A DNA stretch of 64,000 bases from Roseisalinus antarcticus (GCF_900172355.1 NZ_FWFZ01000011.1:1-64000), one strand, 5' to 3'; positions 1 to 11,236 are shown, counted from the first letter of the stretch. The notes: generated by a model from the sequence alone, not told the origin. Numbers and translations are program-made.

Positions 1-218
1 GCGCGAGCGAAGCCTGCCCCTCTCATCGTTTGCAAGCAAACGACTGCCGGGCGACGGATCGCTGTATTGCAGCTCTGACGGCGTGCGTGGTCGTGGCGCA
101 GCCGTGACGAACTTGTCCCATAGTGCTGCCTTCCATTCCTGAGAAAGGATCGCACCATCAAACCGTGGGATCAAACACCTAGGGTCAGGGGCCGGCGCCG
201 AGGGCCGGGCGGTCGCGG

Positions 219-242
219 CCCGACGTGGGGCCCGACGTGGGG
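219..242. repeat. Two tandem copies of a 12-nt unit
   Basis: The unit CCCGACGTGGGG occurs twice back to back just beyond the 3' end of the IclR gene. The rest of 1-253 shows no supportable gene. The only other structure seen there is a short inverted repeat at 27-42 (arms CGTTTGC and GCAAACG, AA loop). Confidence 0.6.
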
Positions 243-253
243 CCCGGCCGGCC

Positions 254-1087
254 CTAACGGTCCCGGCCACCCCATTGGCTGAGCTCCAGCGCGGCCATCA
301 GCTCGGCGCTTTCGCCCATCTGTGCCGCGGTGCGGCCCAGGGCGTTGAGCAAATGGTCGCGGCTCTCGCCCGTCATCTCTCCGATCGGGCCGGAGAGGCT
401 GATCGAGGCGATCCAGCGGGTGTCGTCGGCGCCCGACTGCCGGATCGGCACGGCAAGGCAACAGACGCCGCGGGCGCCCTCCTCGCTGTCGACCGCGAAC
501 TTGCGGGCGCGGATCCGGGCGATCTCTTCCATCAGGACGCCGACATCGGTGATCGTCTTGCCGGTGCGCCGCTCCAGCGGCGCGGCCTCGGCCAGGATCT
601 CCCGCGCGGCCTCGGCCGGCAGCCCCGCCAGCAGCAGCTTGCCGAGCCCGGTGCAATGGACCGCGTCCCGGGTGCCGTTGGTCGAGCGGAAGCGCAACGA
701 GCGCTTGGGCTCGGACACCAGCACATGCAGGACCGAACCGTTGTCCAGCACGCCGAGGTTGGCGGTCTGGTCGGTTTCCTCGACCAGGCGGTCGAGGAAC
801 GGGGTCGCGGCCTCGTGGATGTCGACGCCCCGACGATAGCTTTCGGCCAGCCCGACCACCCCGTGGCCGATCCGGTAGCGCGTGCCGCCATTGGTGGTGC
901 GCACGAATTCGCGCCGCTCAAGCACCACCAGAAGCCGCAGCAGCGTGCTCTTGGGCAGGCCGGTCAGGGCGTGCAGCTCGGCCAGGCTCTCGCTGCCGGA
1001 AACCGACCCGGCCAGGCATACCAGGATCAGCAGACCCCGGTCCAAAGCACGGGAATGATACTGCGATCCGCCCTCTTCCGTCCCCAT
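254..1087 (-). CDS. IclR-family transcriptional regulator
   Basis: A 277-residue DNA-binding repressor/activator of the IclR family. The N-terminus has the winged helix-turn-helix (SRALDRGLLIL, then LTGLPKSTLLRLL), followed by the effector-binding domain (residues about 85-260, with CTGLGKLLLAGL and CCLAVPI). The chosen start is the ATG at 1087, which has AGGAGG five bases upstream; an in-frame TTG at 1105 lies upstream without that support. The gene diverges from an amidohydrolase operon, and the shared intergenic region carries two matching palindromes. By context it probably controls itself and the amidohydrolase genes. The ligand is unknown; an N-acyl amino acid or related amide is a guess from the neighbours. 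Confidence 0.93.
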   Translation of the reverse strand: MGTEEGGSQYHSRALDRGLLILVCLAGSVSGSESLAELHALTGLPKSTLLRLLVVLERREFVRTTNGGTRYRIGHGVVGLAESYRRGVDIHEAATPFLDRLVEETDQTANLGVLDNGSVLHVLVSEPKRSLRFRSTNGTRDAVHCTGLGKLLLAGLPAEAAREILAEAAPLERRTGKTITDVGVLMEEIARIRARKFAVDSEEGARGVCCLAVPIRQSGADDTRWIASISLSGPIGEMTGESRDHLLNALGRTAAQMGESAELMAALELSQWGGRDR

Positions 1088-1125
1088 ACCGTCCTCCTGT
1101 GTCAACGGCCTCCCGGCCCCTTGAT

Positions 1126-1142
1126 GTGCAACGCCGTTTCAT
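1126..1142. promoter_or_regulatory. Candidate IclR operator 1
   Basis: Near-palindrome GTGCAACGCCGTTTCAT, fitting TGnAACGnCGTTnCA, centred on 1134 between the divergent IclR and amidohydrolase genes. It shares its core with a second copy centred at 1180. A TTGACA that could be a -35 box for the rightward operon lies directly after it at 1145-1150. Confidence 0.5.
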
Positions 1143-1171
1143 AATTGACAAGAGCGGCGCAATTCATTGTC

Positions 1172-1188
1172 GTAGAACGGCGTTCCAC
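1172..1188. promoter_or_regulatory. Candidate IclR operator 2
   Basis: Near-palindrome GTAGAACGGCGTTCCAC centred on 1180, 46 bp from operator 1 and with the same AACGnCGTT core. It lies between the TTGACA at 1145-1150 and the amidohydrolase start at 1211, where a bound regulator could block transcription. Confidence 0.5.
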
Positions 1189-1210
1189 GTTCAAGAGATC
1201 GGAGCCCCGA

Positions 1211-2671
1211 ATGCCAGACGCCGCCACCCCCGCCCATGACCTCGTGATCCGAGGCGCCCTCGTGATCGACGGCACCGGTGCGCCCCGCCGCGCCAGTGAT
1301 GTCGGCGTCACCGCGGGGCGGATCTCGGCCCTTGCAGCCCCCGGCAGCCTTGCGGGACAGGAGGTGCTGTCCGGCGACGGGCTGATCCTCGCACCCGGCT
1401 TCATCGACGTGCACACCCATGACGACCTGGTGGCGATCGACCGGCCCGAGATGACGCCGAAGATCAGCCAGGGGGTGACCACGGTGATCGCGGGCAATTG
1501 CGGCATCTCGCTGGCGCCGCTGACCGCGACCGAGGTGCCCGCGCCGCTCAACCTGCTCGGGCCGGGCCCGCGCTTCTGCTACGACAGCGTCGCCGATTAT
1601 GCCGAGGCGGTGGACGCGGCCCGGCCCGCCACCAATGTCTGCCTGCTGGTGGGCCACGGCTCCCTGCGGCTCGACGCCATGGCGGATCTTTCGCGCAAGG
1701 CCAGCGCGGCAGAGCTCGACCGGATGCGCAGGCGGCTCGACACCGCGCTGGCCGAAGGGGCGATCGGGCTCAGCACCGGGCTCTACTACAAGATCTCGGA
1801 AGCGGCGGATATCGACGAGATCGTGGCCCTCGCCGAACTCCTGCCGGCCCACGGCGGGGTCTACACCACCCACATGCGCGACGAACACGACCTGATCCTG
1901 GACAGCCTCGACGAGACCTTCACCACCGCCCGTCGCGCCAAGGTGCGGGTCATCGTCTCGCACCACAAATGCGCGGGGCCGCAGAACTGGGGCCGCAGCT
2001 CCGAAACGCTCGCGGTGATCGAGGCGGCCCGCAGCCGGCAGGAGGTCGGGCTCGACGTCTATCCCTATATCGCGGGCTCCACCGTGCTCGACCCGGTCTT
2101 TGTCGACGAACGCATCCGCATCACCGTCAGCTGGTCCACCCCGCACCCCGAGATGGCCGGCCGCGACCTGGCCGACATCGCCGCCGCGTGGGGCATCGGC
2201 CAGCGCGAGGCGGCCGAGCGGCTGCACCCGGCCGGCGGGATCTATTACAACATGTCCGAGGACGACGTCCGCCGGATCCTGGCCTATCCCCATTCCATGG
2301 TCGGCTCGGACGGGCTGCCGCAGGACGCCCATCCCCACCCCCGGCTCTGGGGCACGTTCCCGCGCGTCCTGGGGCGCTATTGCCGGGACCAGGGGCTCTT
2401 TGACCTGGAGACCGCCGTGCGCAAGATGACCGGCCTGGCCGCCGAGACCTTCGGCCTGCCCGACCGCGGCGTGATCCGCGAGGGCGCCGCGGCCGACCTG
2501 GTGCTGTTCAACCCCGAGACCGTCATCGACAAGGCCAGCTTCGACGCGCCGCTGCAACCGGCCGACGGCATCGTCTCGGTCGTGGTCAACGGGGTCGAGG
2601 CCTGGCGCAAGGGCGAGCCGACCGGCCGGCGCAGCGGCCGGTTACTCAGCCGCGCCCGGATGGCGGCCTGA
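1211..2671 (+). CDS. N-acyl-D-amino-acid deacylase family amidohydrolase
   Basis: A 486-residue metal-dependent amidohydrolase of the D-aminoacylase/dihydroorotase-like group, probably cytoplasmic (no signal peptide). Visible signatures are the N-terminal beta domain (HDLVIRGALVIDGTG), the first metal motif GFIDVHTHDD (H68, H70), the GNCGIS segment with a Cys near residue 97 typical of D-aminoacylases, THMRDEHD, HHKC, and the late GSDGLPQDAHPHPR that carries the catalytic Asp. The C-terminal GVIREGAAADLVLFNPETV is the usual closing beta sandwich. The ATG at 1211 follows GGAG; an upstream in-frame TTG at 1145 overlaps the putative -35 box and is unlikely. It is the first gene of an operon with the next hydrolase. 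The exact substrate is not visible. Confidence 0.9.
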   Translation: MPDAATPAHDLVIRGALVIDGTGAPRRASDVGVTAGRISALAAPGSLAGQEVLSGDGLILAPGFIDVHTHDDLVAIDRPEMTPKISQGVTTVIAGNCGISLAPLTATEVPAPLNLLGPGPRFCYDSVADYAEAVDAARPATNVCLLVGHGSLRLDAMADLSRKASAAELDRMRRRLDTALAEGAIGLSTGLYYKISEAADIDEIVALAELLPAHGGVYTTHMRDEHDLILDSLDETFTTARRAKVRVIVSHHKCAGPQNWGRSSETLAVIEAARSRQEVGLDVYPYIAGSTVLDPVFVDERIRITVSWSTPHPEMAGRDLADIAAAWGIGQREAAERLHPAGGIYYNMSEDDVRRILAYPHSMVGSDGLPQDAHPHPRLWGTFPRVLGRYCRDQGLFDLETAVRKMTGLAAETFGLPDRGVIREGAAADLVLFNPETVIDKASFDAPLQPADGIVSVVVNGVEAWRKGEPTGRRSGRLLSRARMAA

Positions 2672-2694
2672 CCCAACCAACGGAGGCGCGCGAC

Positions 2695-3543
2695 ATGCAG
2701 CTTATCGACACCCACGTCCACCTGCTTCATCGGGGCAATCTGGGCTATTCCTGGACCGAGGGGATCCCCGCGCTCGCCGAGGGGGATTTCACCACCGCCG
2801 ATTACTTTGCCCTCGCCGGCGACGCCGTCAGCGACGCCCTCTACATGGAGATGGCCGTGGACGGAGAGACCGGCTGGATGGACGAGGCGCGGCTGCTCTG
2901 CGCGATGATGCGGGACGGGACCGAGCGGCTGAGCGGGGTCGTCGCCTCCTGCCGGCCGGAGCGGGCGGAGGGCTTTGCCGCCTGGGTCGAGGACTGCACC
3001 GCCATGGGGGTCAACGGCTTTCGCCGGGTCCTGCATGAGGAGCCCGACGATCTGTCCACCACCGAGACCTACCGCGCCAATGTCCGCCGGATCGGCGCGG
3101 CCGGCCTGCCGTACGAGCTGTGCTACAACGACCGCCAGCTGGGGATCGCGCGGGACCTGGCGCTGGCCTGCCCGGACATGCCGCTGATCCTGAACCATTG
3201 CGGCGTGCCCCGGATCGCCGACGGCGCCTTCAACAGCTGGCGCAAGGACCTCGCGGCGCTGGCCGAGGTGCCCCACGTCCTGTGCAAGATGTCCGGCGTG
3301 ACGGCCTATTGTGCCCCGGGCACCGATCATGCGGCGGCGATCGCCCCCTATATCGACACGGTGCTGGAGTGTTTCGGCCCCGCCCGGATGGTCTGGGGCA
3401 GCGACTGGCCCGTGGTCAACCTGGGCGCCGGCCTGCCGGACTGGATCGCGATCAGCCGGCAGATCCTCGGCCGGCTGTCGCCCGACGAGGCGCGCCTGAT
3501 CGCCCGAGACACCGCGACCGAGGTCTACGGGCTGTCGCGCTAG
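2695..3543 (+). CDS. Amidohydrolase (COG3618, lactonase-like TIM barrel)
   Basis: A 282-residue hydrolase of the amidohydrolase_2 family, the group that includes L-fucono-/rhamnono-lactonases. The protein opens with IDTHVHL (H7 and H9, metal ligands), has LILNHCGVPR mid-protein, CKMSGVTAY, and the C-terminal MVWGSDWPVVN with the catalytic Asp. GGAGG precedes the ATG by a normal distance, and only 23 bases separate it from the D-aminoacylase-like gene, so the two are co-transcribed. The pairing suggests sequential hydrolysis of an acylated or cyclic substrate, but the sequence does not tell which. Confidence 0.85.
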   Translation: MQLIDTHVHLLHRGNLGYSWTEGIPALAEGDFTTADYFALAGDAVSDALYMEMAVDGETGWMDEARLLCAMMRDGTERLSGVVASCRPERAEGFAAWVEDCTAMGVNGFRRVLHEEPDDLSTTETYRANVRRIGAAGLPYELCYNDRQLGIARDLALACPDMPLILNHCGVPRIADGAFNSWRKDLAALAEVPHVLCKMSGVTAYCAPGTDHAAAIAPYIDTVLECFGPARMVWGSDWPVVNLGAGLPDWIAISRQILGRLSPDEARLIARDTATEVYGLSR

Positions 3544-3660
3544 GGCTGGCCCGCGCTGGGCGCAGGCGCCCGTTGACAGCGGGACGGACTTTCGCCGACC
3601 ATAGGGTCTGGCGCCACAATCGCCCCGGTCCCGGGGCCTTGCCTGACCGGAGGCCGCGCG

Positions 3661-4659
3661 ATGTCCTATGCCAAGGCCTCCGACCTGCTGCGGCTCGCCG
3701 ACATGGCCGCCGCCCGGTTCGAGGGGATCTCGTTGCAGGACGTCACCCGCGAATTCGGCTGTGATCACCGCACCGCCCAACGGATGATGCGCAGCTTCGA
3801 GGCGGTCTTTCCCCTCGTCGACATTGCCGAGGATGCCGAGCGCCGCCGCCGCTGGCACCTGCCGCGCAGCGATGCGCGGTGGCTGCAGGCCCAAGGCATC
3901 CGCGACAGCGAGCTGGCCGCGCTGGAAATGGCCGCGAAACGGGCCGACAGGGACGGCGCCCCCGACGAGGCGCAGAGGCTGCGGGCGCTGAAGGACCGGC
4001 TGCTGGCCGCCATGGCCCCCAGCCACGCCCGCCGCACCGAGGCCGATGCCGAGGCGCTGCTCGAGGCGCAGGGTTTCGCCTCGCGCCCCGGGCCGCGGGT
4101 CGTGCCCGACCTCGGCCTGCTCGGCGTGCTGACAGAGGCGCTGCGGGCACCGTGGGAGGTGCGCCTGTCTTACCGAGGCGCCCGCGACGACCGCCCCAGA
4201 GAGCGCCTGCTCGAACCGCATGGCCTTCTGCTGGGCACCCGGCGCTACCTGGTGGCACGGCCGTCGCAGGGCGATGGCAGGATGCGCCGCTTCCGTCTGG
4301 ACCGGATCGAGCGGGCCGCAATCGTCTCGCGCAGCTTCGCCCGCGACCCCGCTTTCGACCTCGCCGCCTTTGCCGCGCGGTCCTTCGGCTCGTTCCACGC
4401 AGAGGCCGAATTCGGGCCGGTGGAATGGCGGTTCACGCCCGCCGCAGCGACCACCGCGCGGCAGTTCCTGTTCCACCCCGGCCAGGAGATGATCGACGAA
4501 CCGGACGGCGCGCTGACCGTGCGCTTCATGGCCTCGGGTCACATGGAGATGGCCTGGCACCTCTATCAATGGGGCGACCAGGTCGAGGTGATCTCTCCGC
4601 CGGAGCTGCGCGACGCCGTCGCCCGGCACCGGCGCGACGACTTTCCCGCCCTGCCTTGA
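3661..4659 (+). CDS. WYL-domain transcriptional regulator (YafY-like)
   Basis: A 332-residue regulator. It has an N-terminal helix-turn-helix (residues about 8-55, with ISLQDVTREFGCDHRTAQRMM), a WYL ligand-binding domain (about 150-220, with RERLLEPHGLLLGTRRYLVAR) and a C-terminal WCX-type extension. Proteins of this architecture bind nucleic acid or nucleotide ligands and often regulate DNA-damage or defence genes. It lies 151 bases upstream of the sbcD/sbcC-like pair on the same strand, so control of that pair is possible but not shown. No signal or membrane segment is seen. Confidence 0.87.
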   Translation: MSYAKASDLLRLADMAAARFEGISLQDVTREFGCDHRTAQRMMRSFEAVFPLVDIAEDAERRRRWHLPRSDARWLQAQGIRDSELAALEMAAKRADRDGAPDEAQRLRALKDRLLAAMAPSHARRTEADAEALLEAQGFASRPGPRVVPDLGLLGVLTEALRAPWEVRLSYRGARDDRPRERLLEPHGLLLGTRRYLVARPSQGDGRMRRFRLDRIERAAIVSRSFARDPAFDLAAFAARSFGSFHAEAEFGPVEWRFTPAAATTARQFLFHPGQEMIDEPDGALTVRFMASGHMEMAWHLYQWGDQVEVISPPELRDAVARHRRDDFPALP

Positions 4660-4810
4660 CGAGACAGGTGTCGGGGTAGACGTTGCCCCCTGTCCCAGAC
4701 CTCGCGCTCCGTGCGGACAGGCCACAAGGCATGACACGTTTTGTCGCCCATATAGTGAATATTTGAGTCAACGGCCGCGCGGTCGCAGGACTCACTGTCA
4801 GGAGTAGCCA

Positions 4811-5941
4811 ATGGGCTTTCGTTTCATCCACGCCTCGGATCTTCATATCGGCCGGAAGTTCGCGAACATCCCCGAGCCGCCCGACGGCAACATCCGCGGC
4901 CGCCTGATGGAGGCGCGGCACGGCGCCATCGACCGGCTGGCGGCGGCCGCGCGGGACGGCGGCGCCGCCCATATCCTGCTGGCCGGCGACACGTTCGACA
5001 CCGCGACCCCCTCGCCCGGCGTGATCCGGCAGGCGCTCTCCGCGATGGGGGCCGCGTCAGAGGTGACCTGGTGGTTGCTGCCCGGCAATCACGACAACCT
5101 GCGCGACGCCGAGCCCCTGTGGGATGCGATCCACCGCGACGCGCCCGCCAACGTCATCGCCCTGACCGAGCCGCAGGTGCGCGAATTGGGGCCGGACGCG
5201 GTGCTGCTGCCCTGCCCCATTGCCTTCCGTTCGGGCGCCAGCGACCCGTCCGAGCCGATGGTCGCCATGCCCAGCGAACCGGGCGTGCTGCGCATCGGGC
5301 TCGCCCATGGCGGGGTCACCGATTTCACCGACAGCGGCGGCGCCATCGCCCCCGACCGGGACCGGAGCGCCCGGCTCGACTACCTCGCGCTGGGCGATTG
5401 GCACGGGCGGATGGCGGTGTCGGACCGGGTGCACTATTCCGGCAGCCCCGAGCAGGACCGGTTCAAGCACGGGCGCCGCGGCGTCTGCCTGGGCGTGAGC
5501 CTCGACGGTCCCGGCGCCCCGCCCCGGGTGGACGAGATCGAGACCGGCACCTTCCTGTGGACCGAGGTCGGCCTGCACCTGCATCCGCGGCAGGACGCCG
5601 CCGCGGCGCTCGACAAGGTGCTGCCCGCCGAGGGGCGGCGCGACGTGCTGCTGCGGGTCGCAGCCACCGGCTGGGCCGGGCTGCCCGACCATGCCGAGCT
5701 GCACGATGCGGCGCTTCGGCGGGGACCGGATTTTGCCCATTTCGAGCTGCTGACCCAGACGCTCGGCACCGAATACGAGACCGCTGACCTCGACCAGATC
5801 GACCGGGCCGGCGCGCTGCGGCTGGCCGCGGACGCGCTGGCGGACGAGGCCAGGTCCACCGCCCTGTCGCAGGCAGACCGTCAGGTGGCCGAGGACGCGC
5901 TCGCCCGACTCTATGCCTATGTGCGGGAGGGCGCGGCATGA
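4811..5941 (+). CDS. SbcD-like DNA repair metallophosphoesterase
   Basis: A 376-residue calcineurin-like phosphoesterase of the SbcD/Mre11/YhaO class, expected to be a Mn-dependent nuclease working with the ATPase encoded next to it. All metal motifs are present: DLHIG (D10, H12), LLAGDTFD, LPGNHD, AHGG and GDWHG. The start ATG follows CAGGAG, and its stop overlaps the next start (ATGA). The C-terminal 100 residues are the capping region that in this family contacts the ATPase. An AT-rich stretch with TATAGTGAATATTTG (4751-4765) upstream may hold the promoter. Confidence 0.9.
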   Translation: MGFRFIHASDLHIGRKFANIPEPPDGNIRGRLMEARHGAIDRLAAAARDGGAAHILLAGDTFDTATPSPGVIRQALSAMGAASEVTWWLLPGNHDNLRDAEPLWDAIHRDAPANVIALTEPQVRELGPDAVLLPCPIAFRSGASDPSEPMVAMPSEPGVLRIGLAHGGVTDFTDSGGAIAPDRDRSARLDYLALGDWHGRMAVSDRVHYSGSPEQDRFKHGRRGVCLGVSLDGPGAPPRVDEIETGTFLWTEVGLHLHPRQDAAAALDKVLPAEGRRDVLLRVAATGWAGLPDHAELHDAALRRGPDFAHFELLTQTLGTEYETADLDQIDRAGALRLAADALADEARSTALSQADRQVAEDALARLYAYVREGAA

Positions 5942-8553
5942 TGATCCGCTCGATCACATTGACCAACGTGCGCCGCTTTACCGACCCGGTGCGCGTGGAC
6001 GGCATCGGCGACGGGCTGAACGTGCTGTGCGAGCCCAACGAATACGGCAAATCCACCCTGTTCGACGCGATCCAGGCGCTGTTCTTCAAGGCCCACGGGT
6101 CGCGGGACAAGGAGATCAACGGCCTGCGCCCCCACGCCGGCGGCGCCCCCGAGGTGACCGTCGAGGTAGAGACCGACGCCGGCCGCCACCGCGTCACCAA
6201 GCGCTGGCTGCAAAAGCCCGCGGCCACCGTGCACCGGGACGGCCGGCTGATCGCCCAGGCCGACGCGGCCGAGGCCTGGATTGCCGACCTGCTGGGCGGG
6301 GACGCGGGGGCGCCCTCGGGCCTGATCTGGGTGCGACAGGGCATGACCGACCTGACCGCGGGCACCGCGACGGAACAGAAGGCAGCCCTCGCGGCCCGGC
6401 GCGACCTGATGACCTCGGTCGGGGCGGAGGTCGATGCGATGACCGGGGGGCGGCGGATGGACACGGCGCTGGCCCGCTGCCGCGAGGAGCTGTCGGGCTA
6501 TGCCACCAAGACCGGCCGGCCTTTCGCCAACGGCCCCTGGAAGGCCGCGCAGGACAAGGTCGCCGCCCTGGCCGAGCGCCGCGATGCGCTGGCCGCCACC
6601 GCCGAAGACCTGCACGAGGCGCTGGCCGCCCGCCACCGGGCCCGGCGCGAGCTGCGCGAGTGGGACGCGCCCGAGGCCGCGGAAGAGCGCGCGGCGCGGC
6701 TTCGCGCCGCTGCCGAGGCGCAGGCCGAGGCAGAGCGGCACGCGCAGCAGGTCGAGGCCGCCGCGCACCGGGTCGAGATGGCCCGCCTGACCGCCGACAG
6801 CGCCCGGGACCGGCTGTCCGGGTTCCGCGAAACCGGGGCCGAGCGGGCCGCCGCCGCGGGGCTCGTCGCCGAGGCCGAGGCCACGGCCGCCCGCACCGCC
6901 GCCACCGTCGAGAAACTGGGTGCGCTGCGCGACGCCGCCGACCGGACCCTGGCCCAGACGCAGGACGCGTTGAAGACGGCCGAGGCCCGGCAGGCCGCCG
7001 CCCGGCGCGCCGAGGCCGCCCGCGACGGCGCCGACCGGCGGCGCGAACTGGCGGACCGCATCGCGAAGGCCGAAACCGTCCGCCGCGAGATGGAGACCGC
7101 CGCGGCGGATGCGCGCTCCGGCCCCGACGCACGCACCCTGCGGCGGATCGAGGAGCTGGCCGCCGCCCGGGCCACGGCCATCGCCACCCGCGACGCCACC
7201 GCGACACGCGTGATCGCGCAGTATGCCCAGGGCCGCGCCGGCACCATCCGCGACGGCGACACCGCCCTGCCCGAGGGCCAGCCCGTGCCGGTCCCCCGTG
7301 CGCTGCGCCTGACCATCGACGGCGTCGGCACGCTCGACCTGCATCCGGGCGAGGCGGGGGACGACAGCTCTGTCGCTGCGGCGGCGGAGGCCATGCAAGC
7401 GGCGCTCGACGCCATCGGGGCCGAGGATCTGGGCGCGGCCCGCCGGCAGGGCGCCGCCCGCACCGAGGCCGAGCGCCGGCTTGGCGAGGCGAGGGCCGTG
7501 CTGCAGAGCCTTGCGCCGGAGGGTCTCGACCCGCTGCGCCAGGCGCTGGCCCGGATCCCCGAGCCCGACGACGCCGAAGCGGACGCGCCCGACCCGCAAG
7601 AGGCCGAGGCCACGCTCGGCGCGGCGCGGGACGCCCAGGACCGGGCCCATATCGCCCGCCAGACCGCCGCGGACCGCCTGTCGGACGCACGGACCGAGGC
7701 CGCGGGCGCCGACGCCAACCTGCGCTCGCTGCGCGACCGGCTGGCCCGGGCCGAGGCGGCGCAGGCCAAGCTCGGCGAGAGCACCGAGGCGGAGCTTGCC
7801 GCGGAGGCCCGGACCACGGACGAGGCACTGACCGCCGCGCTGGCCGCCCATGCCGAGGCCGCCCGCGCCGCCCCCGACCTCGCCACCACCGCCGCCGCCC
7901 TGACCCGGGCGCAATCCGTCGACCGCCAGGCCCGGGACGAGATCGCCCGCCTGAAACCGCTGCTGGCGCGCCTCGACGAGCGCATCTCGCGCTCTGCCGG
8001 GGACGCGGTCGAGGAACGGCTGGCCGAAACCGGACAGGCTCTGGCGGCGGCCCAGGCGGAGCTTGCGCGGATCGACCACGAGGTGGCCGTGCTCACCCGG
8101 CTGGAGAAGGCGCTGGAGACCGCGCGCAACGAGGCGCGGGAGCGCTATTTCGCCCCGATCGCGCGCGAGCTGAAGCCGCTCCTGCATCTGCTCTGGCCCG
8201 AGGCCGACCTGACCTGGGGCGAGGAATCGCTGCTGCCGGATGCGCTGGTGCGCGACGGCCAGGAAGAGCCGATCGACATCCTGTCGGGCGGCACGCAGGA
8301 GCAGGTCGCACTGCTGGTCCGGCTGGCCTTCGCCCGGATGCTGGCCGCAGCGGGCCGGATCGCGCCGGTGATCCTGGACGACGCGCTGGTCTTCACCGAC
8401 GACGACCGAATCGAGCGGATGTTCGACGCGCTCCACCGCCAGGCGGGGGATCTGCAGATCATCGTGCTGACCTGCCGCCAGCGCGCCTTCCGCGGGCTGG
8501 GCGGCACCGCGCTCAGCCTCGCGCCCGCCGGTGCCGCGCCCGTGACGGAGTAA
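5938..8553 (+). CDS. SbcC/YhaN-like coiled-coil ATPase without zinc hook
   Basis: An 871-residue ABC-type ATPase partner of the nuclease. The N-terminal P-loop reads EPNEYGKST (residues 32-40), with Glu where the usual Gly or Ala stands. Two long Ala/Arg/Glu-rich coiled-coil arms follow, then the C-terminal signature LSGGTQEQ and Walker B PVILDDALVFTDDD. Between the arms (about residues 420-470) there is a short beta-rich segment (PVPVPRALRLTIDGVGTLDL) instead of the CxxC zinc hook of Rad50/SbcC; the whole protein has only three Cys and no CxxC. It therefore resembles the YhaN-like subgroup. It overlaps the nuclease gene by four bases. Confidence 0.88.
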   Translation: MMIRSITLTNVRRFTDPVRVDGIGDGLNVLCEPNEYGKSTLFDAIQALFFKAHGSRDKEINGLRPHAGGAPEVTVEVETDAGRHRVTKRWLQKPAATVHRDGRLIAQADAAEAWIADLLGGDAGAPSGLIWVRQGMTDLTAGTATEQKAALAARRDLMTSVGAEVDAMTGGRRMDTALARCREELSGYATKTGRPFANGPWKAAQDKVAALAERRDALAATAEDLHEALAARHRARRELREWDAPEAAEERAARLRAAAEAQAEAERHAQQVEAAAHRVEMARLTADSARDRLSGFRETGAERAAAAGLVAEAEATAARTAATVEKLGALRDAADRTLAQTQDALKTAEARQAAARRAEAARDGADRRRELADRIAKAETVRREMETAAADARSGPDARTLRRIEELAAARATAIATRDATATRVIAQYAQGRAGTIRDGDTALPEGQPVPVPRALRLTIDGVGTLDLHPGEAGDDSSVAAAAEAMQAALDAIGAEDLGAARRQGAARTEAERRLGEARAVLQSLAPEGLDPLRQALARIPEPDDAEADAPDPQEAEATLGAARDAQDRAHIARQTAADRLSDARTEAAGADANLRSLRDRLARAEAAQAKLGESTEAELAAEARTTDEALTAALAAHAEAARAAPDLATTAAALTRAQSVDRQARDEIARLKPLLARLDERISRSAGDAVEERLAETGQALAAAQAELARIDHEVAVLTRLEKALETARNEARERYFAPIARELKPLLHLLWPEADLTWGEESLLPDALVRDGQEEPIDILSGGTQEQVALLVRLAFARMLAAAGRIAPVILDDALVFTDDDRIERMFDALHRQAGDLQIIVLTCRQRAFRGLGGTALSLAPAGAAPVTE

Positions 8554-8567
8554 CGCCACGCACAGGC

Positions 8568-8606
8568 ACAGACGCAGGCAGAGACGCAGACGCAGACGCA
8601 GACAAG
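8568..8606. repeat. Imperfect CAGACG hexamer array
   Basis: About six units of a CAGACG/CAGGCA-like hexamer lie just after the ATPase stop codon, before the terminator. No gene reads through it. Confidence 0.6.
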
Positions 8607-8640
8607 CGGCGCCCGGTGCCTCGCGAAACACGCCAAAAAG

Positions 8641-8673
8641 AAAGGGCGGCCCGACAGGATCGGGCCGCCCTTT
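8641..8673. terminator. Bidirectional rho-independent terminator
   Basis: A perfect 14-bp stem (AAAGGGCGGCCCGA / TCGGGCCGCCCTTT) with loop CAGGA sits between the convergent ATPase gene and lon. T-rich sequence follows on the minus strand and short T runs follow on the plus strand, so it can end transcription from both sides. Confidence 0.85.
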
Positions 8674-8707
8674 GGTTTCGGATCGGCTGGGGTTTCGGAT
8701 CGGCTGG
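8674..8707. repeat. Perfect 17-nt tandem duplication
   Basis: GGTTTCGGATCGGCTGG occurs twice head to tail (8674-8690 and 8691-8707) between the terminator and the lon stop codon. It looks like a recent slippage duplication. Confidence 0.7.
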
Positions 8708-8711
8708 GACC

Positions 8712-11126
<2,415 letters not shown>

Positions 11127-11205
11127 GCTCTTGTCCTTATCATTTCGGCAGATCGGCCGGACCCCAATATCTCGGCGGTCGTGGGCCAATCCCTGACTGG
11201 ATGGT

Positions 11206-11236
11206 GAAAATGGGGGCCTGTCCCCTGTGTTTCAAC
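11206..11236 (-). promoter_or_regulatory. Sigma-32-like heat-shock promoter of lon
   Basis: On the minus strand GTTGAAAC (from 11236) is followed after about 14 bases by CCCCATTTTC (11215-11206). This closely fits the RpoH consensus CTTGAAA / CCCCATnT. It gives a leader of roughly 70 bases before the lon ATG. Confidence 0.7.

Noticed and set aside
2377-4737. A 786-residue minus-strand frame opposite the amidohydrolases and WYL regulator
   Set aside because: Shadow frame with low-complexity composition; the plus-strand genes account for the region.
8641-8673. Hairpin considered as a small RNA
   Set aside because: Its place between convergent stop codons, perfect symmetry and flanking A and T runs fit a bidirectional terminator better.
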